DNA of 36,835 bases from Promethearchaeia archaeon (GTDB taxonomy: Archaea; Asgardarchaeota; Lokiarchaeia; Sigyniarchaeales; SOKP01). A program made the position numbers and the translations under genes. Below are positions 1-8,952 of the stretch, in pieces. The notes beneath the pieces are model-generated. The model was not told where the DNA came from. It made no database searches and worked only from the letters and a program-made list of their open reading frames with translations. Position 1 is the stretch's first letter. Every line of letters begins with the position of its first letter. Location of the stretch: NCBI GenBank assembly GCA_029856125.1, contig JAHQWJ010000061.1:1-36835 (forward strand). Direction: 5' to 3'.

Positions 1-2491
1 TTCTAGGTGAAACAACATTCACTCTTAATTTCGAGCCTTCTGGAACAATTTCAGGTGGATTATCCTCATCATAACGAATAAATACGATTCCTGCTTCACG
101 TGCCATTCTATAATACTTTTCTTTAAAACCATAAGTTCTGATATCTCTAAATAAAATAACAATTTCAGTAGAAGGGCTTTGCTTTTTAGCCACTATTGCG
201 TTTTTAATTGCTTCCGCACAACACATTTTACTACAATAAGGATGTTCTTCGTTTCGTGATCCTACGCATTGAATCATAACAATTGATTTCTTATTTTTAA
301 TATCATCAGTCGTGTTTATTACCTTCTCGAATTCAGATTGAGTAATGACATTATCGTTTGTACCATATAAAAATTCATTAGGTTCATATTCTTTAGCGCC
401 TGTTGCTACAACTACAACCCCGTGCTCAAATTCTGCTCTAGTCTTTTCTGGTCCGTGAATTACCGCTGATTTGAAATTTCCAATATAACCATTAATAATT
501 TCTATTGTAGCATTCGTGAAAACATGGATATTTGCGTGTGTTTTTACTTTCTCAATTAAGTCTGATAGAAAGGCTTGGACATTTCCCCCCTCAAGCGTCG
601 TATATATGTTCTGGGCAAATCCTCCTAATTCCTTTTCTTTTTCGACTAAAAACGTTTCGAAATTTTGATTCGCAAAATTAAGAGCAGCAACCATACCAGT
701 AATACCCCCTCCTATGACAAGAGTTTTAGGAGTAACTCCCAATTTTATTCTTTCTAATGGCTGAATGTTTCTCGCTTTATTTACTGCCATTCTTACGAGA
801 TCCATTGATTTCTCTGTGGCCTCTTTATATTGATTCATATGAACCCAACTACATTGATCTCGAATATTCGCCATTTGAAATAAGTATCTATTCAATCCTG
901 CTTCTCTAATAGTTTCTTGAAATAATGGTTCGTGAGTTCTTGGAGTGCAAGAAGCTACGATAACTCTATTTAAATTATATTCCTTGATTTTATCCTTTAT
1001 TATTGTTTGAGTGTCAGCCGAGCATGTATACAAGTTTTGATCTGCTAAAACAACATTTGGAAGCGATTTTGCATACTTCACTACTTGTGGAACATCTACG
1101 TATCCTCCAATATTCACTCCACAATGACATACAAAGACACCAATTCTAGGTGGTTGACCGGCGACAAATATCTCTGGTGGTAATGTCTTTTCTGTTATTA
1201 ACGTATCTCTTTTTTCGTGTAATAGCGTATTAACACAGCCCGCAGCCGCACTGGCTTGAGTAACCGTCTCAGGAATATCTTTTGGTGAAGAAAATGCTCC
1301 ACACGCAAAAATTCCTGGAACTGTTGTCTGAACGGGATTAAATATATCCGTTTTAGCAAAGTTATATTCGTTTAATTCAATTCCAAATTTATCTGCTAAA
1401 TAGTTAGCATCATCTGGAGGGTTCAATCCAACAGATAGTACAACCATCTCAAAATTCTCTTGAATAATTTTCCCATCTTCTGTTTCATACTTCAATATCA
1501 GATCCTTAGTTTCTGGATCTTCATCGACTGAAGAAATACGACTTCGTATATAGCGCACTCCATATTCTTCTTGCGCACGAATAATATATTTATCAAAGTC
1601 TTTTCCATATGCCCTTATATCCATGCTAAAAATTGTTGGTCTTATTTGATGCATGTGTTCGTGGGCAATTACTGCTTCTTTTGCAGTATACATGCAACAC
1701 ACAGAAGAACAATAAGGTTGGCCATTTCCTGTAAAGTCTCGAGAGCCAATACATTGAAGAAACGCTACTTTTTCTGGTACATCTCCATCAGACGGTCTTA
1801 ATACTTTTCCTGTATAAGGACCACTAGCGCTTAAAATTCGCTCGAACTCAATGCTTGTAACTACATTTTTGTATTTGCCATAACCATACAAATTACCTTC
1901 TGGAGGTACGTATTCATCATATCCAGGTGATAATACAATACCACCTACTTTTAATTCAATAATCTCATCTTCTAAATCGTATTCTACGGCATTTGCTTTA
2001 CACACTCCTTTACAAATTCCGCACCCAATGCAATAATCTTTATTTATAGCGTACACAAGTGGGACTGCTTGTGGGTACTTGACTGCTGTTGCAGCGAATT
2101 TAGATAATTTTTCATTAAATGAATCAATCGCCTCAACGGGGCACGCTCGACCACAAACACCACAACCCGTACATTTATCCATGTTAACATACAATGATTT
2201 TTTTAATACTTTTACCGTAAAATTACCGGCTTCTCCTGTAACATCTAAGATTTTACAATTTATACTTAAATCAATATTATGATGACGACCCGTCTCTACT
2301 AGTTTAGGGCTTACGATACACATCGCACAATCGTTAGTTGGGAATGTTTTATCCAACTGAGCCATTACGCCGCCAATGCTTGTTGTTGATTCAAGTAAGT
2401 AAACTTTGAAACCAGCGTCGCCTAAATCCAAAGCTGTTTGAGATCCTCCAATTCCAGCTCCTACAACTAATACCGCTCCTACTTTTTCCAT
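1..2491 (-). CDS. hdrA: HdrA-HdrA fusion, heterodisulfide reductase subunit A (C-terminus beyond window)
   Basis: FAD- and iron-sulfur-binding subunit of soluble heterodisulfide-reductase-type complexes, where the flavin splits or joins electron pairs. I read about 830 codons from ATG at 2491; the frame stays open to the left edge. The N-terminal half starts with the dinucleotide fold GAGIGGSQTALDLG, followed by CAMC and two ferredoxin motifs, CTGCGVCGRACP and CIGCGICKGVC. At about residue 447 a second HdrA module begins (PRIGVFVCHCGVNIGG), with a TCSAD and ASCTPRTHEPLF stretch and its own flavin fold GGGITGMVAAL. Canonical HdrA is about 650 residues, so this is a longer tandem type. It is the last visible gene of the operon, 12 bp after the MvhD-like gene. 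The family call is firm. The electron donor and acceptor are not shown by the sequence. Confidence 0.93.
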   Translation of the reverse strand, partial: MEKVGAVLVVGAGIGGSQTALDLGDAGFKVYLLESTTSIGGVMAQLDKTFPTNDCAMCIVSPKLVETGRHHNIDLSINCKILDVTGEAGNFTVKVLKKSLYVNMDKCTGCGVCGRACPVEAIDSFNEKLSKFAATAVKYPQAVPLVYAINKDYCIGCGICKGVCKANAVEYDLEDEIIELKVGGIVLSPGYDEYVPPEGNLYGYGKYKNVVTSIEFERILSASGPYTGKVLRPSDGDVPEKVAFLQCIGSRDFTGNGQPYCSSVCCMYTAKEAVIAHEHMHQIRPTIFSMDIRAYGKDFDKYIIRAQEEYGVRYIRSRISSVDEDPETKDLILKYETEDGKIIQENFEMVVLSVGLNPPDDANYLADKFGIELNEYNFAKTDIFNPVQTTVPGIFACGAFSSPKDIPETVTQASAAAGCVNTLLHEKRDTLITEKTLPPEIFVAGQPPRIGVFVCHCGVNIGGYVDVPQVVKYAKSLPNVVLADQNLYTCSADTQTIIKDKIKEYNLNRVIVASCTPRTHEPLFQETIREAGLNRYLFQMANIRDQCSWVHMNQYKEATEKSMDLVRMAVNKARNIQPLERIKLGVTPKTLVIGGGITGMVAALNFANQNFETFLVEKEKELGGFAQNIYTTLEGGNVQAFLSDLIEKVKTHANIHVFTNATIEIINGYIGNFKSAVIHGPEKTRAEFEHGVVVVATGAKEYEPNEFLYGTNDNVITQSEFEKVINTTDDIKNKKSIVMIQCVGSRNEEHPYCSKMCCAEAIKNAIVAKKQSPSTEIVILFRDIRTYGFKEKYYRMAREAGIVFIRYDEDNPPEIVPEGSKLRVNVVSPR

Positions 2492-2503
2492 TTTTAAATC
2501 CCT

Positions 2504-3265
2504 CTATATTCTCATATATAACGGAGTATTTCCGTCAATTTTTTGATAATCTATTTCTCCTCTACTCTTTAAAGTTAGCATGTTTTCTAAAATTTCACTT
2601 GGATCCAGTTTTAGTTCAGCAGCTAAATCTTTAACCGATAAAACTTTAGTACTTAATGAAAGTAATATTCGGTGCCTTACAAATTCATCGTGGATTGCTT
2701 CGTCAAAAATAGCGTTGAATTCATCGATAGGTACTTTCTCTCCATACTCGTTTTCAACTTCTGTAATTTTTCTCTGCCGTCCTACTAAAGCCCTAATCCT
2801 ATCACTTGAAACGGAATTTTCCATAGCTTTTAGATTATCGAATAACTCTTGATCAATGTTCTCTCCGCTAAGGGGAGATGGTCCTTGTTCGCGAATTGAT
2901 TCGATAAACTCGGTAACTACCTTACCAAACCTTACTCCTTCAGAAGCAGAAACCCAATCTAATCTTATTCTTTTATCAAAATCGACCATTTTAAGAAATT
3001 TTTGTACCATGATAAACTTCTTTTCCGCTTCGTAGTTTCCTTCCAAATAATGGCAATCTCCCGGATGACAACCCAAGACAAATACGCCATCTATTCCTGT
3101 TAAAAGAGCCTTAAAAATAAATACAGGATCAACCCTACCACTGCACATAACTCTAATAACTCTCATGTTAGGGGGATATTGAATTCTACTTACTCCTGCT
3201 AAATCTGCTCCTGCATAGGAACACCAATTACATAAAAACCCTAAGATCCTTGGTTCAAACGTCAT
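2504..3265 (-). CDS. mvhD: MvhD-like iron-sulfur subunit with C-terminal winged-helix-like extension
   Basis: MvhD-type proteins carry a [2Fe-2S] cluster and pass electrons to HdrA from a hydrogenase or similar donor. The N-terminal ~140 residues carry the family cysteines: FLCNWCSYAGAD, VMCSGRVDP and GCHPGDCHYLEGNY. Known MvhD is about 140 residues; this protein has 253. The last ~55 residues (LSTKVLSVKDLAAELKLDP onward) look like a winged helix, joined by a charged helical linker. The start ATG overlaps the stop of the upstream HdrA gene as TAATG, so the two are translationally coupled. In QmoB of sulfate reducers an HdrA and an MvhD domain are fused; this adjacent pair is the unfused equivalent. 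No hydrogenase subunits are encoded nearby, so the partner is unknown. Confidence 0.9.
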   Translation of the reverse strand: MTFEPRILGFLCNWCSYAGADLAGVSRIQYPPNMRVIRVMCSGRVDPVFIFKALLTGIDGVFVLGCHPGDCHYLEGNYEAEKKFIMVQKFLKMVDFDKRIRLDWVSASEGVRFGKVVTEFIESIREQGPSPLSGENIDQELFDNLKAMENSVSSDRIRALVGRQRKITEVENEYGEKVPIDEFNAIFDEAIHDEFVRHRILLSLSTKVLSVKDLAAELKLDPSEILENMLTLKSRGEIDYQKIDGNTPLYMRI

Positions 3266-4950
3266 TATACTTCTTTCCCTCCATATGCGTATATTTCAGA
3301 AAGTATTTGTTGATCTGTAAAATGCCTTATAATAATCGCGTGGTTAGTACAGGTAGCACCACATACACCACAACCTTTACATAAAACTTGAGTTATTACT
3401 ATCTCTTCTTCTTCATTCTTGCTTATAGCATTATACGGACAGACTTTTATACACACTTCGCAACCTGTGCACAAACTTTTGTTGTAATCAGGCAAAAATG
3501 ACGTAGCACCCTCAACTTCTATTGTATCGTGAGAAATTATCGTACTAGCTCTTGCTGCTGCCGCATAACCTTGAGAAATCGACTCCGTAATGTCGACAGG
3601 CCATTTTGCTGAACCACAAACAAAAACTCCTGCAGTAGCGAAATCCATTGGACGCAGTTTTACGTGTGCTTCTAAAAAGAATCCATTTTCTTCTAACGGA
3701 ACTTTTATCATTTGTGCTAGAGCTTTATTATCATTATTTGAAACTAAAGGTGTTGACAGTACACAAAGATCGTATGGTATTAACAACTCTTCTCCAAGAT
3801 ATTGGTTATATACTTTTATTTGATTCTCTTCTACAGAAGGCACTTTTTCAGGAGAATATTCAATAAAAACAATGCCTGCTTCTCGAGCTCTTCTATAATA
3901 ATCTTCATAATGAGTACCAGGTGTATATAAATCTCTAAAAAGTATGGATACATTTGCTTCAGGATTGTTTTCCTTTAAAATGAGCGCATTTTTTAAAGCA
4001 GTCATACAACACACGCTTGAACAATATACTCTCTCAACATTACGAGATCCAACGCACTGTATCATCACAATATCTTTGGCTTTAACATCATTATTTTTTA
4101 ATTTACTTTCTAATTCGTGTTGTGTAATTCGTATCTTACCATCATAGCCGAAATATCCGGTTGGCGTAAAAAGTGAGGTTCCAACCGCAACGATAATAAC
4201 ACCAATAGTTAAATCAATATTACTCCCATTTTCTTCAACGCTTATCTCAAAATTACCTACAAAACCTTCTATATTTTTTACCTGTGCTGAAGTATGTATT
4301 TTCAGATTTTCCTTACTTTCAATATTTTTCTTAAGATTGTCTAATAATAATTGAGCTTCTTGGTCATTTGGGAAAAGTTTATGCAGTGTTTTCAGCCTTC
4401 CACCTAATTCGTTTTCTCTTTCAATTAAGTGTGTTTCAAATCCTTGATTTGCTAAACTAAGTGCAGCAGTCATCCCTGAAACACCTCCACCAATTACTAA
4501 CGCTGTAGGAGTTGCATCAACTATAATATTTTCGAGTGCTTCAAGCTTAGCTGCTTTTGCCACACCCATACGAATTAAATCTTTAGCCTTGTCAAACGCT
4601 TCCTGTGGATATTTCTGATGGCACCATGTATTTTGGTCTCTTATGTTTACAAAATTAAAGAGATACTCATTTACGCCTTCTTTTTTAACACAATCTCGGA
4701 ATAAAGGTTCATGGGTTCTTGGAGTACATGATGCGACAATTACTCTATTCAAATCATGGTCTTTGATTCCATTCTTAATTTGTGCTAATCCTGTTTCTGA
4801 GCAAGTATAGAGATTATCCTCAGTAAACACTACATTCGGTAGAGTTTTAGAAAATTCGGCAAGAGCTTTAACGTCTATAAGCCCTCCAATATTACTTCCA
4901 CAAGAACAGACAAATACTCCAATTCTAGGTTCTTCTTCTTTATCGGACAT
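3265..4950 (-). CDS. hdrA: HdrA-like subunit, second-module type (QmoB-like HdrA part)
   Basis: A 561-residue flavin/iron-sulfur protein of the HdrA family. It begins like the second half of the fused HdrA downstream: PRIGVFVCSCGSNIGG near residue 9, then SCTPRTHEPLFRDC and the flavin fold GGGVSGMTAALSLANQG around residue 155. It ends with two ferredoxin motifs, CTGCEVCIKVCP and CKGCGVCGATC. A strong Shine-Dalgarno AGGAGGT lies about 10 nt upstream and overlaps the stop of the preceding short HdrA. Downstream it is coupled to the MvhD-like gene by TAATG. The arrangement short HdrA, this HdrA, then MvhD parallels QmoA/QmoB, but the membrane subunit QmoC is absent and soluble HdrB and HdrC take its place. 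Function as an electron-bifurcating or confurcating subunit is inferred from family. Confidence 0.92.
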   Translation of the reverse strand: MSDKEEEPRIGVFVCSCGSNIGGLIDVKALAEFSKTLPNVVFTEDNLYTCSETGLAQIKNGIKDHDLNRVIVASCTPRTHEPLFRDCVKKEGVNEYLFNFVNIRDQNTWCHQKYPQEAFDKAKDLIRMGVAKAAKLEALENIIVDATPTALVIGGGVSGMTAALSLANQGFETHLIERENELGGRLKTLHKLFPNDQEAQLLLDNLKKNIESKENLKIHTSAQVKNIEGFVGNFEISVEENGSNIDLTIGVIIVAVGTSLFTPTGYFGYDGKIRITQHELESKLKNNDVKAKDIVMIQCVGSRNVERVYCSSVCCMTALKNALILKENNPEANVSILFRDLYTPGTHYEDYYRRAREAGIVFIEYSPEKVPSVEENQIKVYNQYLGEELLIPYDLCVLSTPLVSNNDNKALAQMIKVPLEENGFFLEAHVKLRPMDFATAGVFVCGSAKWPVDITESISQGYAAAARASTIISHDTIEVEGATSFLPDYNKSLCTGCEVCIKVCPYNAISKNEEEEIVITQVLCKGCGVCGATCTNHAIIIRHFTDQQILSEIYAYGGKEV

Positions 4951-4957
4951 AGTTTTT

Positions 4958-6271
4958 TTAACCTCCTTTTATTACTTCTGCCGCTCTTGCTGCTGCCCCG
5001 CTGGCTTCAGCAACAGACCGAGGGATATCCATTGGTTCCCGAGCGCATCCGCAAGTATAAATTCCTTCTGCACTTGTTTCCACAGGTAGAAATGGATTCG
5101 TTTTCACATAATCGTAATGATCTAAATCAATACCTAATACATCTGCTAATTTATTTATCCCTCTCGATGGGATAATACAGGTTGCTAATACAACCAAATC
5201 TACTGTTAATTGTTTTATTTCAGATGTTTCGTAATCTTCATACGTGATTATCGGATTATCATCCTTATCAATATCTACATGAGAAATTTTACTTTTTAAA
5301 TACTTAATATTATACTCTTCGGCACCCCTTTGTAGAAATTTTTGAAATCCTTTGCCTCCAGCTCTCATATCAATATAAAATACATAAGATTCCAACTCAT
5401 TGTCGTGCTCATATGCAATCATAGCTTCTTTTGTAGTGTACATGCAACAAACAGAGGAACAATACATTTGTCCTTTCTGAGAGCGTGAATCAATACATTG
5501 AAGATAAGCGATTTTTTTTGGGTGCTTTCCATCGCTTAACCTGCTTAAATGTCCTGCTTGTGGACCTGAAGCACAAATCAATCTCTCAAGTTCCATTGCT
5601 GAGATAACATTATCATATTTTTGATAGCCATAGATATTTAAAGTATGAATATCTTCTGCTAAATCTAAACCTGTAGCAACTATAATTGCTCCAACATTAT
5701 CTAAACTAAGTATTGAATCTTTTTGCGTGAAGTCAATCGCATCCGCACCACAGTTTTGATAGCATAACCCACAAATTTCATAATTTAAATATAAACATTT
5801 ACTTGGATCAATACGATACGCAGCAGGAACTGCTGCTGGAAAGGCTATTTGTGCTGCTGCTTGAGTAACCAAATCTGCGTCAAAAAAGTTAGTAATCCCT
5901 CTTACAGGACAGATAGTTCCACAATCACCGCAGTTGGTACAAACACCTTCTTTAACGTACCGAGCGTGTTTTAGCACATCGACAGAAAAATTACCTACTG
6001 AACCTCCTATTTTTTCGATCTCTGAAAGAGTATGTAGTGTAATATTATCATGTCTATAACATTCTGAAAGTTTAGGAGCGAGGATACAAATTGAACAATC
6101 AAGTGTAGGAAAAGTTTTATCTAATTGGGCCATTCTGCCTCCTATACAAGGTTGTTTTTCGATCAAATGTACTTTTATTCCCATATCGCCTAAATCTAGG
6201 GCAGCTTGAATGCCAGCAATTCCTGCTCCAATAATTACAACTGATTTTGAATTTTCTCCCAAATTTTTCAC
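4958..6271 (-). CDS. hdrA: HdrA-like subunit, first-module type (QmoA-like)
   Basis: A 437-residue FAD/iron-sulfur protein resembling QmoA and the N-terminal module of the fused HdrA in this operon. Visible elements are the flavin fold IIGAGIAGIQAALDLGDMG, the shared segment CSICILAPKLSECYRH, one full ferredoxin motif CTNCGDCGTICP, and a second cluster motif in which the first cysteine is set apart (KCLYLNYEICGLCYQNC), as in other HdrA proteins. It lies 4 bp after the frhB-like gene and 7 bp before the next HdrA. The longest reading starts with GTG at 6271. A TTG at 6262 has the Shine-Dalgarno GGTGA about 5 nt upstream and may be the true start. Subunit identity is firm; the redox partner is not known. 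Confidence 0.9.
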   Translation of the reverse strand: MKNLGENSKSVVIIGAGIAGIQAALDLGDMGIKVHLIEKQPCIGGRMAQLDKTFPTLDCSICILAPKLSECYRHDNITLHTLSEIEKIGGSVGNFSVDVLKHARYVKEGVCTNCGDCGTICPVRGITNFFDADLVTQAAAQIAFPAAVPAAYRIDPSKCLYLNYEICGLCYQNCGADAIDFTQKDSILSLDNVGAIIVATGLDLAEDIHTLNIYGYQKYDNVISAMELERLICASGPQAGHLSRLSDGKHPKKIAYLQCIDSRSQKGQMYCSSVCCMYTTKEAMIAYEHDNELESYVFYIDMRAGGKGFQKFLQRGAEEYNIKYLKSKISHVDIDKDDNPIITYEDYETSEIKQLTVDLVVLATCIIPSRGINKLADVLGIDLDHYDYVKTNPFLPVETSAEGIYTCGCAREPMDIPRSVAEASGAAARAAEVIKGG

Positions 6272-6274
6272 CTT
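6263..6274 (-). promoter_or_regulatory. Shine-Dalgarno AAGGTGA that may set a TTG start for the short HdrA
   Basis: On the minus strand AAGGTGA runs into the annotated GTG at 6271, which would leave no room for ribosome docking. It lies 4-5 nt before the in-frame TTG at 6262, a normal spacing. This favours initiation at 6262, three codons later. The difference is small and unproven. Confidence 0.4.
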
Positions 6275-7396
6275 TTAAGATTTATTTATTTTATTATTTG
6301 TCATTCTCCTAAGCAAGTCAATTTTTTTTGCCTTCCATTCCGTAATTGTAGACTTCTTAGGAGTAAATTTATCAATATAGCCTGCAACCATTGCATTTTT
6401 GATAAGTTCTTCACCTTTTTCGGTGCGTATTACAACCATTGAATTTTGTTGAACTGCCCCGGAACCACCAAAGCTCACATCAGAAAATCTGCTTGTGAAC
6501 TCATCGCAATCATGGCAATGACTTCTTACAGCATCGTCAAACTTATGGAGTTCGACTTCATAAACTTTATTTTCATTATTTGTTATGAAAAAATTCTTTT
6601 TTATGTTCATCTTAGCTATACTTGTTGGATCTTCGTTAGTCTCCTTTTTCACTAGCTGGAACAATTTCTCATAATCAAAGTTTTCCATACAAAACAAACC
6701 AAAGACGTATTTAATGACATGGGCAGGGCTGATACTTAATAGTTGCATTTTTCGGACAGCTCTACACTGACAAGGAGTTCCAACAAAGGCCATACGAATT
6801 TGATTTATATCATAAATTTGATGATGCTTTTCAACAATTTCCTGCGCAATAGTATAAAGATCTGCTAGAGGTAAAATGTTTGACGATATTGAATATCTTG
6901 TCCCTGAAGATTTCAATAGTTCCTCTTTGTTGTATATGATTTTTGGAATCGGTTTTAATTTCTCGTCATATTCAGACACAATAGCGGCATCAATTTTATT
7001 TTTATCAAATAAATACGACAGAAGAGTGGTTACTAAACCTCCATCTTGTCCCATTTCTTTTATTTTTTCATCCTTTGTTTTTGCCGCAATTACATTTTGA
7101 ATAAACCCAATCTCATCTTTGATTCGATAATCCTCCTTTAAATGTTTCATCAACGGTTCTGTTTGCGGACAGATATAATAACATACTCCACATTCTTTAC
7201 AATTTTCAACATTCGCATCTGAAATGAATTGAGGCGTATATCCTTCCATTTTGATAACATCAAAAGTCTGGCTTGAACAATAAGCTACGCAAGCGCCACA
7301 AGCACAACACTTATTAGCTTTAATGATTTCCTCCTCAAGATCCTTGAAGACTTTAACATCTTTTAATACTGTTTTTTTGGGTAATACATCTGCCAT
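6275..7396 (-). CDS. frhB: FrhB/FdhB-family F420 (or related) oxidoreductase beta subunit
   Basis: Flavin and iron-sulfur protein of the coenzyme F420 hydrogenase / F420-dependent formate dehydrogenase beta family, which exchanges electrons between F420 and a partner complex. The N-terminus has two [4Fe-4S] motifs, CCACGACVAYC near residue 30 and CKECGVCYYICP near residue 66. These are followed by the family segments GQDGGLVTTLLSYLF, SSGTRYS, AFVGTPCQCRAVRKMQ and FGLFCMENFDYEKLF, and CHDCDEFTSRFSDVSFGG near the C-terminus. Its 373 residues fit a family of roughly 280-420. It sits between hdrB (56 bp gap) and the short HdrA (3 bp gap), so it is probably the electron-input module of the Hdr complex. 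F420 is the likely substrate by family, but related members use NAD(P)H or ferredoxin. Confidence 0.88.
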   Translation of the reverse strand: MADVLPKKTVLKDVKVFKDLEEEIIKANKCCACGACVAYCSSQTFDVIKMEGYTPQFISDANVENCKECGVCYYICPQTEPLMKHLKEDYRIKDEIGFIQNVIAAKTKDEKIKEMGQDGGLVTTLLSYLFDKNKIDAAIVSEYDEKLKPIPKIIYNKEELLKSSGTRYSISSNILPLADLYTIAQEIVEKHHQIYDINQIRMAFVGTPCQCRAVRKMQLLSISPAHVIKYVFGLFCMENFDYEKLFQLVKKETNEDPTSIAKMNIKKNFFITNNENKVYEVELHKFDDAVRSHCHDCDEFTSRFSDVSFGGSGAVQQNSMVVIRTEKGEELIKNAMVAGYIDKFTPKKSTITEWKAKKIDLLRRMTNNKINKS

Positions 7397-7452
7397 AAAA
7401 TATCAATTCCTCTAATAATTCCTGAATATTTTTTATATTTTTATTGTGAATT

Positions 7453-8328
7453 TCAAACTGTAAAGTTAATACTTTCAAATAGTTTACTTGGTTTTATCCT
7501 GTGAAATTTGAAACCTAACTCTTCTGGTACGAAACCAAAAGCCAATGCAATTAACTCTGAGAGATAGAAAATAGGGAAATCATATTCTGAATTGTTTTTT
7601 TTATTGAGTTCTCGTTGGTTAAACTCAAATTGTTGATAGCAAGCAGGACACACTACAACAACACAATTAGCTCCTGAATCTTTAATAGCTTTCAATTTGT
7701 TATCAATCATCTGCAAAGATAAATCTTTATCTGATTTTTCTACAGGGTTTCCACAACATTCCATCTTTAAATCGTAATTAATAGATTGAGCTCCAAGATT
7801 TTCAACAATTTCATCTAAAGTAACTGGTTCGAAAGGATCGTCCCATTCAATAATTTCTGAAGGTCTTAAATAATGACAACCGTAATGAACCGCAACCTTA
7901 AAGCCTTCTAGTGGTTTTTCAACATTATCTTTAACTTTATCGAGATTTTCATATAATACCTGAGCAAAGTGTTTTACTTCTACTTTACCATCATAAACTT
8001 TTCCTACTTTGTTTAAGTAGTCATTTACTTCTTTCTTAACATCGTCATCCTTGTTTAGACTATAGTTAACGCCCTTTAAAGTTTCAACACAACCAGAACA
8101 AAACGATATTATCCCACCATTACTGTCGCTCAAACTTAAATTTCTCGCCCCTAAAGTCAGCCAAGTCTTATGATCTATTTGTTCAATCCCTGTTGGGTCA
8201 GGACAACAACTGAAGCCATCAATATCGCGCAATTCAATACCAAGTTTTTCAAAAATCTTCCTTGAAGATACTTCTAAATAAGGTAATCTTGCAGGTATAA
8301 CGCACCCTAGAAATAAGTCAAATACCAT
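7453..8328 (-). CDS. hdrB: Heterodisulfide reductase subunit B
   Basis: Catalytic subunit of heterodisulfide reductase with two CCG domains that each hold a noncubane [4Fe-4S] cluster. Both domains look complete: Cys9, Cys41-Cys42 (FSCCPDPTG) and CSGC near residue 77 in the first; HYGCHYLRPSE, MECCGNPVEKSD and CPACYQQFEFNQ in the second. The length of 291 is normal. The ATG lies 1 nt after the hdrC stop, so translation is coupled. With intact cysteines the protein should reduce a disulfide or heterodisulfide. Whether the substrate is CoM-S-S-CoB cannot be judged here, as no methanogenesis genes are in view; other HdrB homologues act on different disulfides or acceptors. Confidence 0.94.
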   Translation of the reverse strand: MVFDLFLGCVIPARLPYLEVSSRKIFEKLGIELRDIDGFSCCPDPTGIEQIDHKTWLTLGARNLSLSDSNGGIISFCSGCVETLKGVNYSLNKDDDVKKEVNDYLNKVGKVYDGKVEVKHFAQVLYENLDKVKDNVEKPLEGFKVAVHYGCHYLRPSEIIEWDDPFEPVTLDEIVENLGAQSINYDLKMECCGNPVEKSDKDLSLQMIDNKLKAIKDSGANCVVVVCPACYQQFEFNQRELNKKNNSEYDFPIFYLSELIALAFGFVPEELGFKFHRIKPSKLFESINFTV

Positions 8329-8329
8329 T

Positions 8330-8827
8330 TTATTTGGTCCCCTTTAGAATGTTTTTTTCAAAATTAGTTTCTTTCATTAGTGTTTGAATCTCCTCTATAG
8401 GTGCAGTTTTAATTTCAGGAAGACCTAGATTTTTCCTCCTAACAACAATCGCATTCGAATAAGGAATTGCAACTCCGTTTTCAAACACTGAATGACCCTG
8501 CACATAAAATGCTTCGGGATACTTCTGATTTTCAAAACATCTGTTTTTAATCAGAGTAAAAATCTCTGTTAACTCGACATTTTGAGGACAAAGCTCAACA
8601 CATTTTTGACATGTTGAACATAACCAAGGATTCGGATCTTGGTCCTCTACTAATTTATCGTGTAACCCTAAGATCGCTTCTTCAATTATTTTTCTTGGAT
8701 TATACTTACCATTGGTCATTAAAGCGATAGGGCATCCTCCAGAACAAGTCGAACACTGATAACAATAACTTAAAGAAGCATTATGTTTGAGGACTTCATT
8801 CCTAAATTCAAAATTGATGACGCTCAT
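8330..8827 (-). CDS. hdrC: Heterodisulfide reductase subunit C
   Basis: Ferredoxin-like subunit that carries electrons from HdrA to HdrB. Two [4Fe-4S] motifs are clear, CYQCSTCSGGCP at about residue 22 and CSTCQKCVELCP at about residue 70. The 165-residue length is normal. No transmembrane segment is present, so this is the soluble type rather than HdrE-linked or QmoC-like. It is the first gene of the tight hdr operon. A TATA-like element lies 75-90 bp upstream, in the gap after the cysteine-rich gene, so the operon may have its own promoter. Confidence 0.93.
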   Translation of the reverse strand: MSVINFEFRNEVLKHNASLSYCYQCSTCSGGCPIALMTNGKYNPRKIIEEAILGLHDKLVEDQDPNPWLCSTCQKCVELCPQNVELTEIFTLIKNRCFENQKYPEAFYVQGHSVFENGVAIPYSNAIVVRRKNLGLPEIKTAPIEEIQTLMKETNFEKNILKGTK

Positions 8828-8901
8828 GTCAATACTTTTTTCTATTCTATTGTGTTTTTTAATTATATATCTAATATAAATTTTAATGGAACTTTGACAT
8901 T

Positions 8902-8914
8902 TTTATATAAATTT
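8902..8914 (-). promoter_or_regulatory. Candidate TATA box for the hdr operon
   Basis: The run TTTATATAAATTT lies in the 125 bp gap between the cysteine-rich gene and hdrC. An archaeal start site about 25 nt downstream on the minus strand would give a leader of about 50 nt. The core is symmetric, so direction is inferred from the position of hdrC. Confidence 0.4.
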
Positions 8915-8952
8915 AACTGCGAAGGAACAAATTCATACTTCATGGAATTTAT

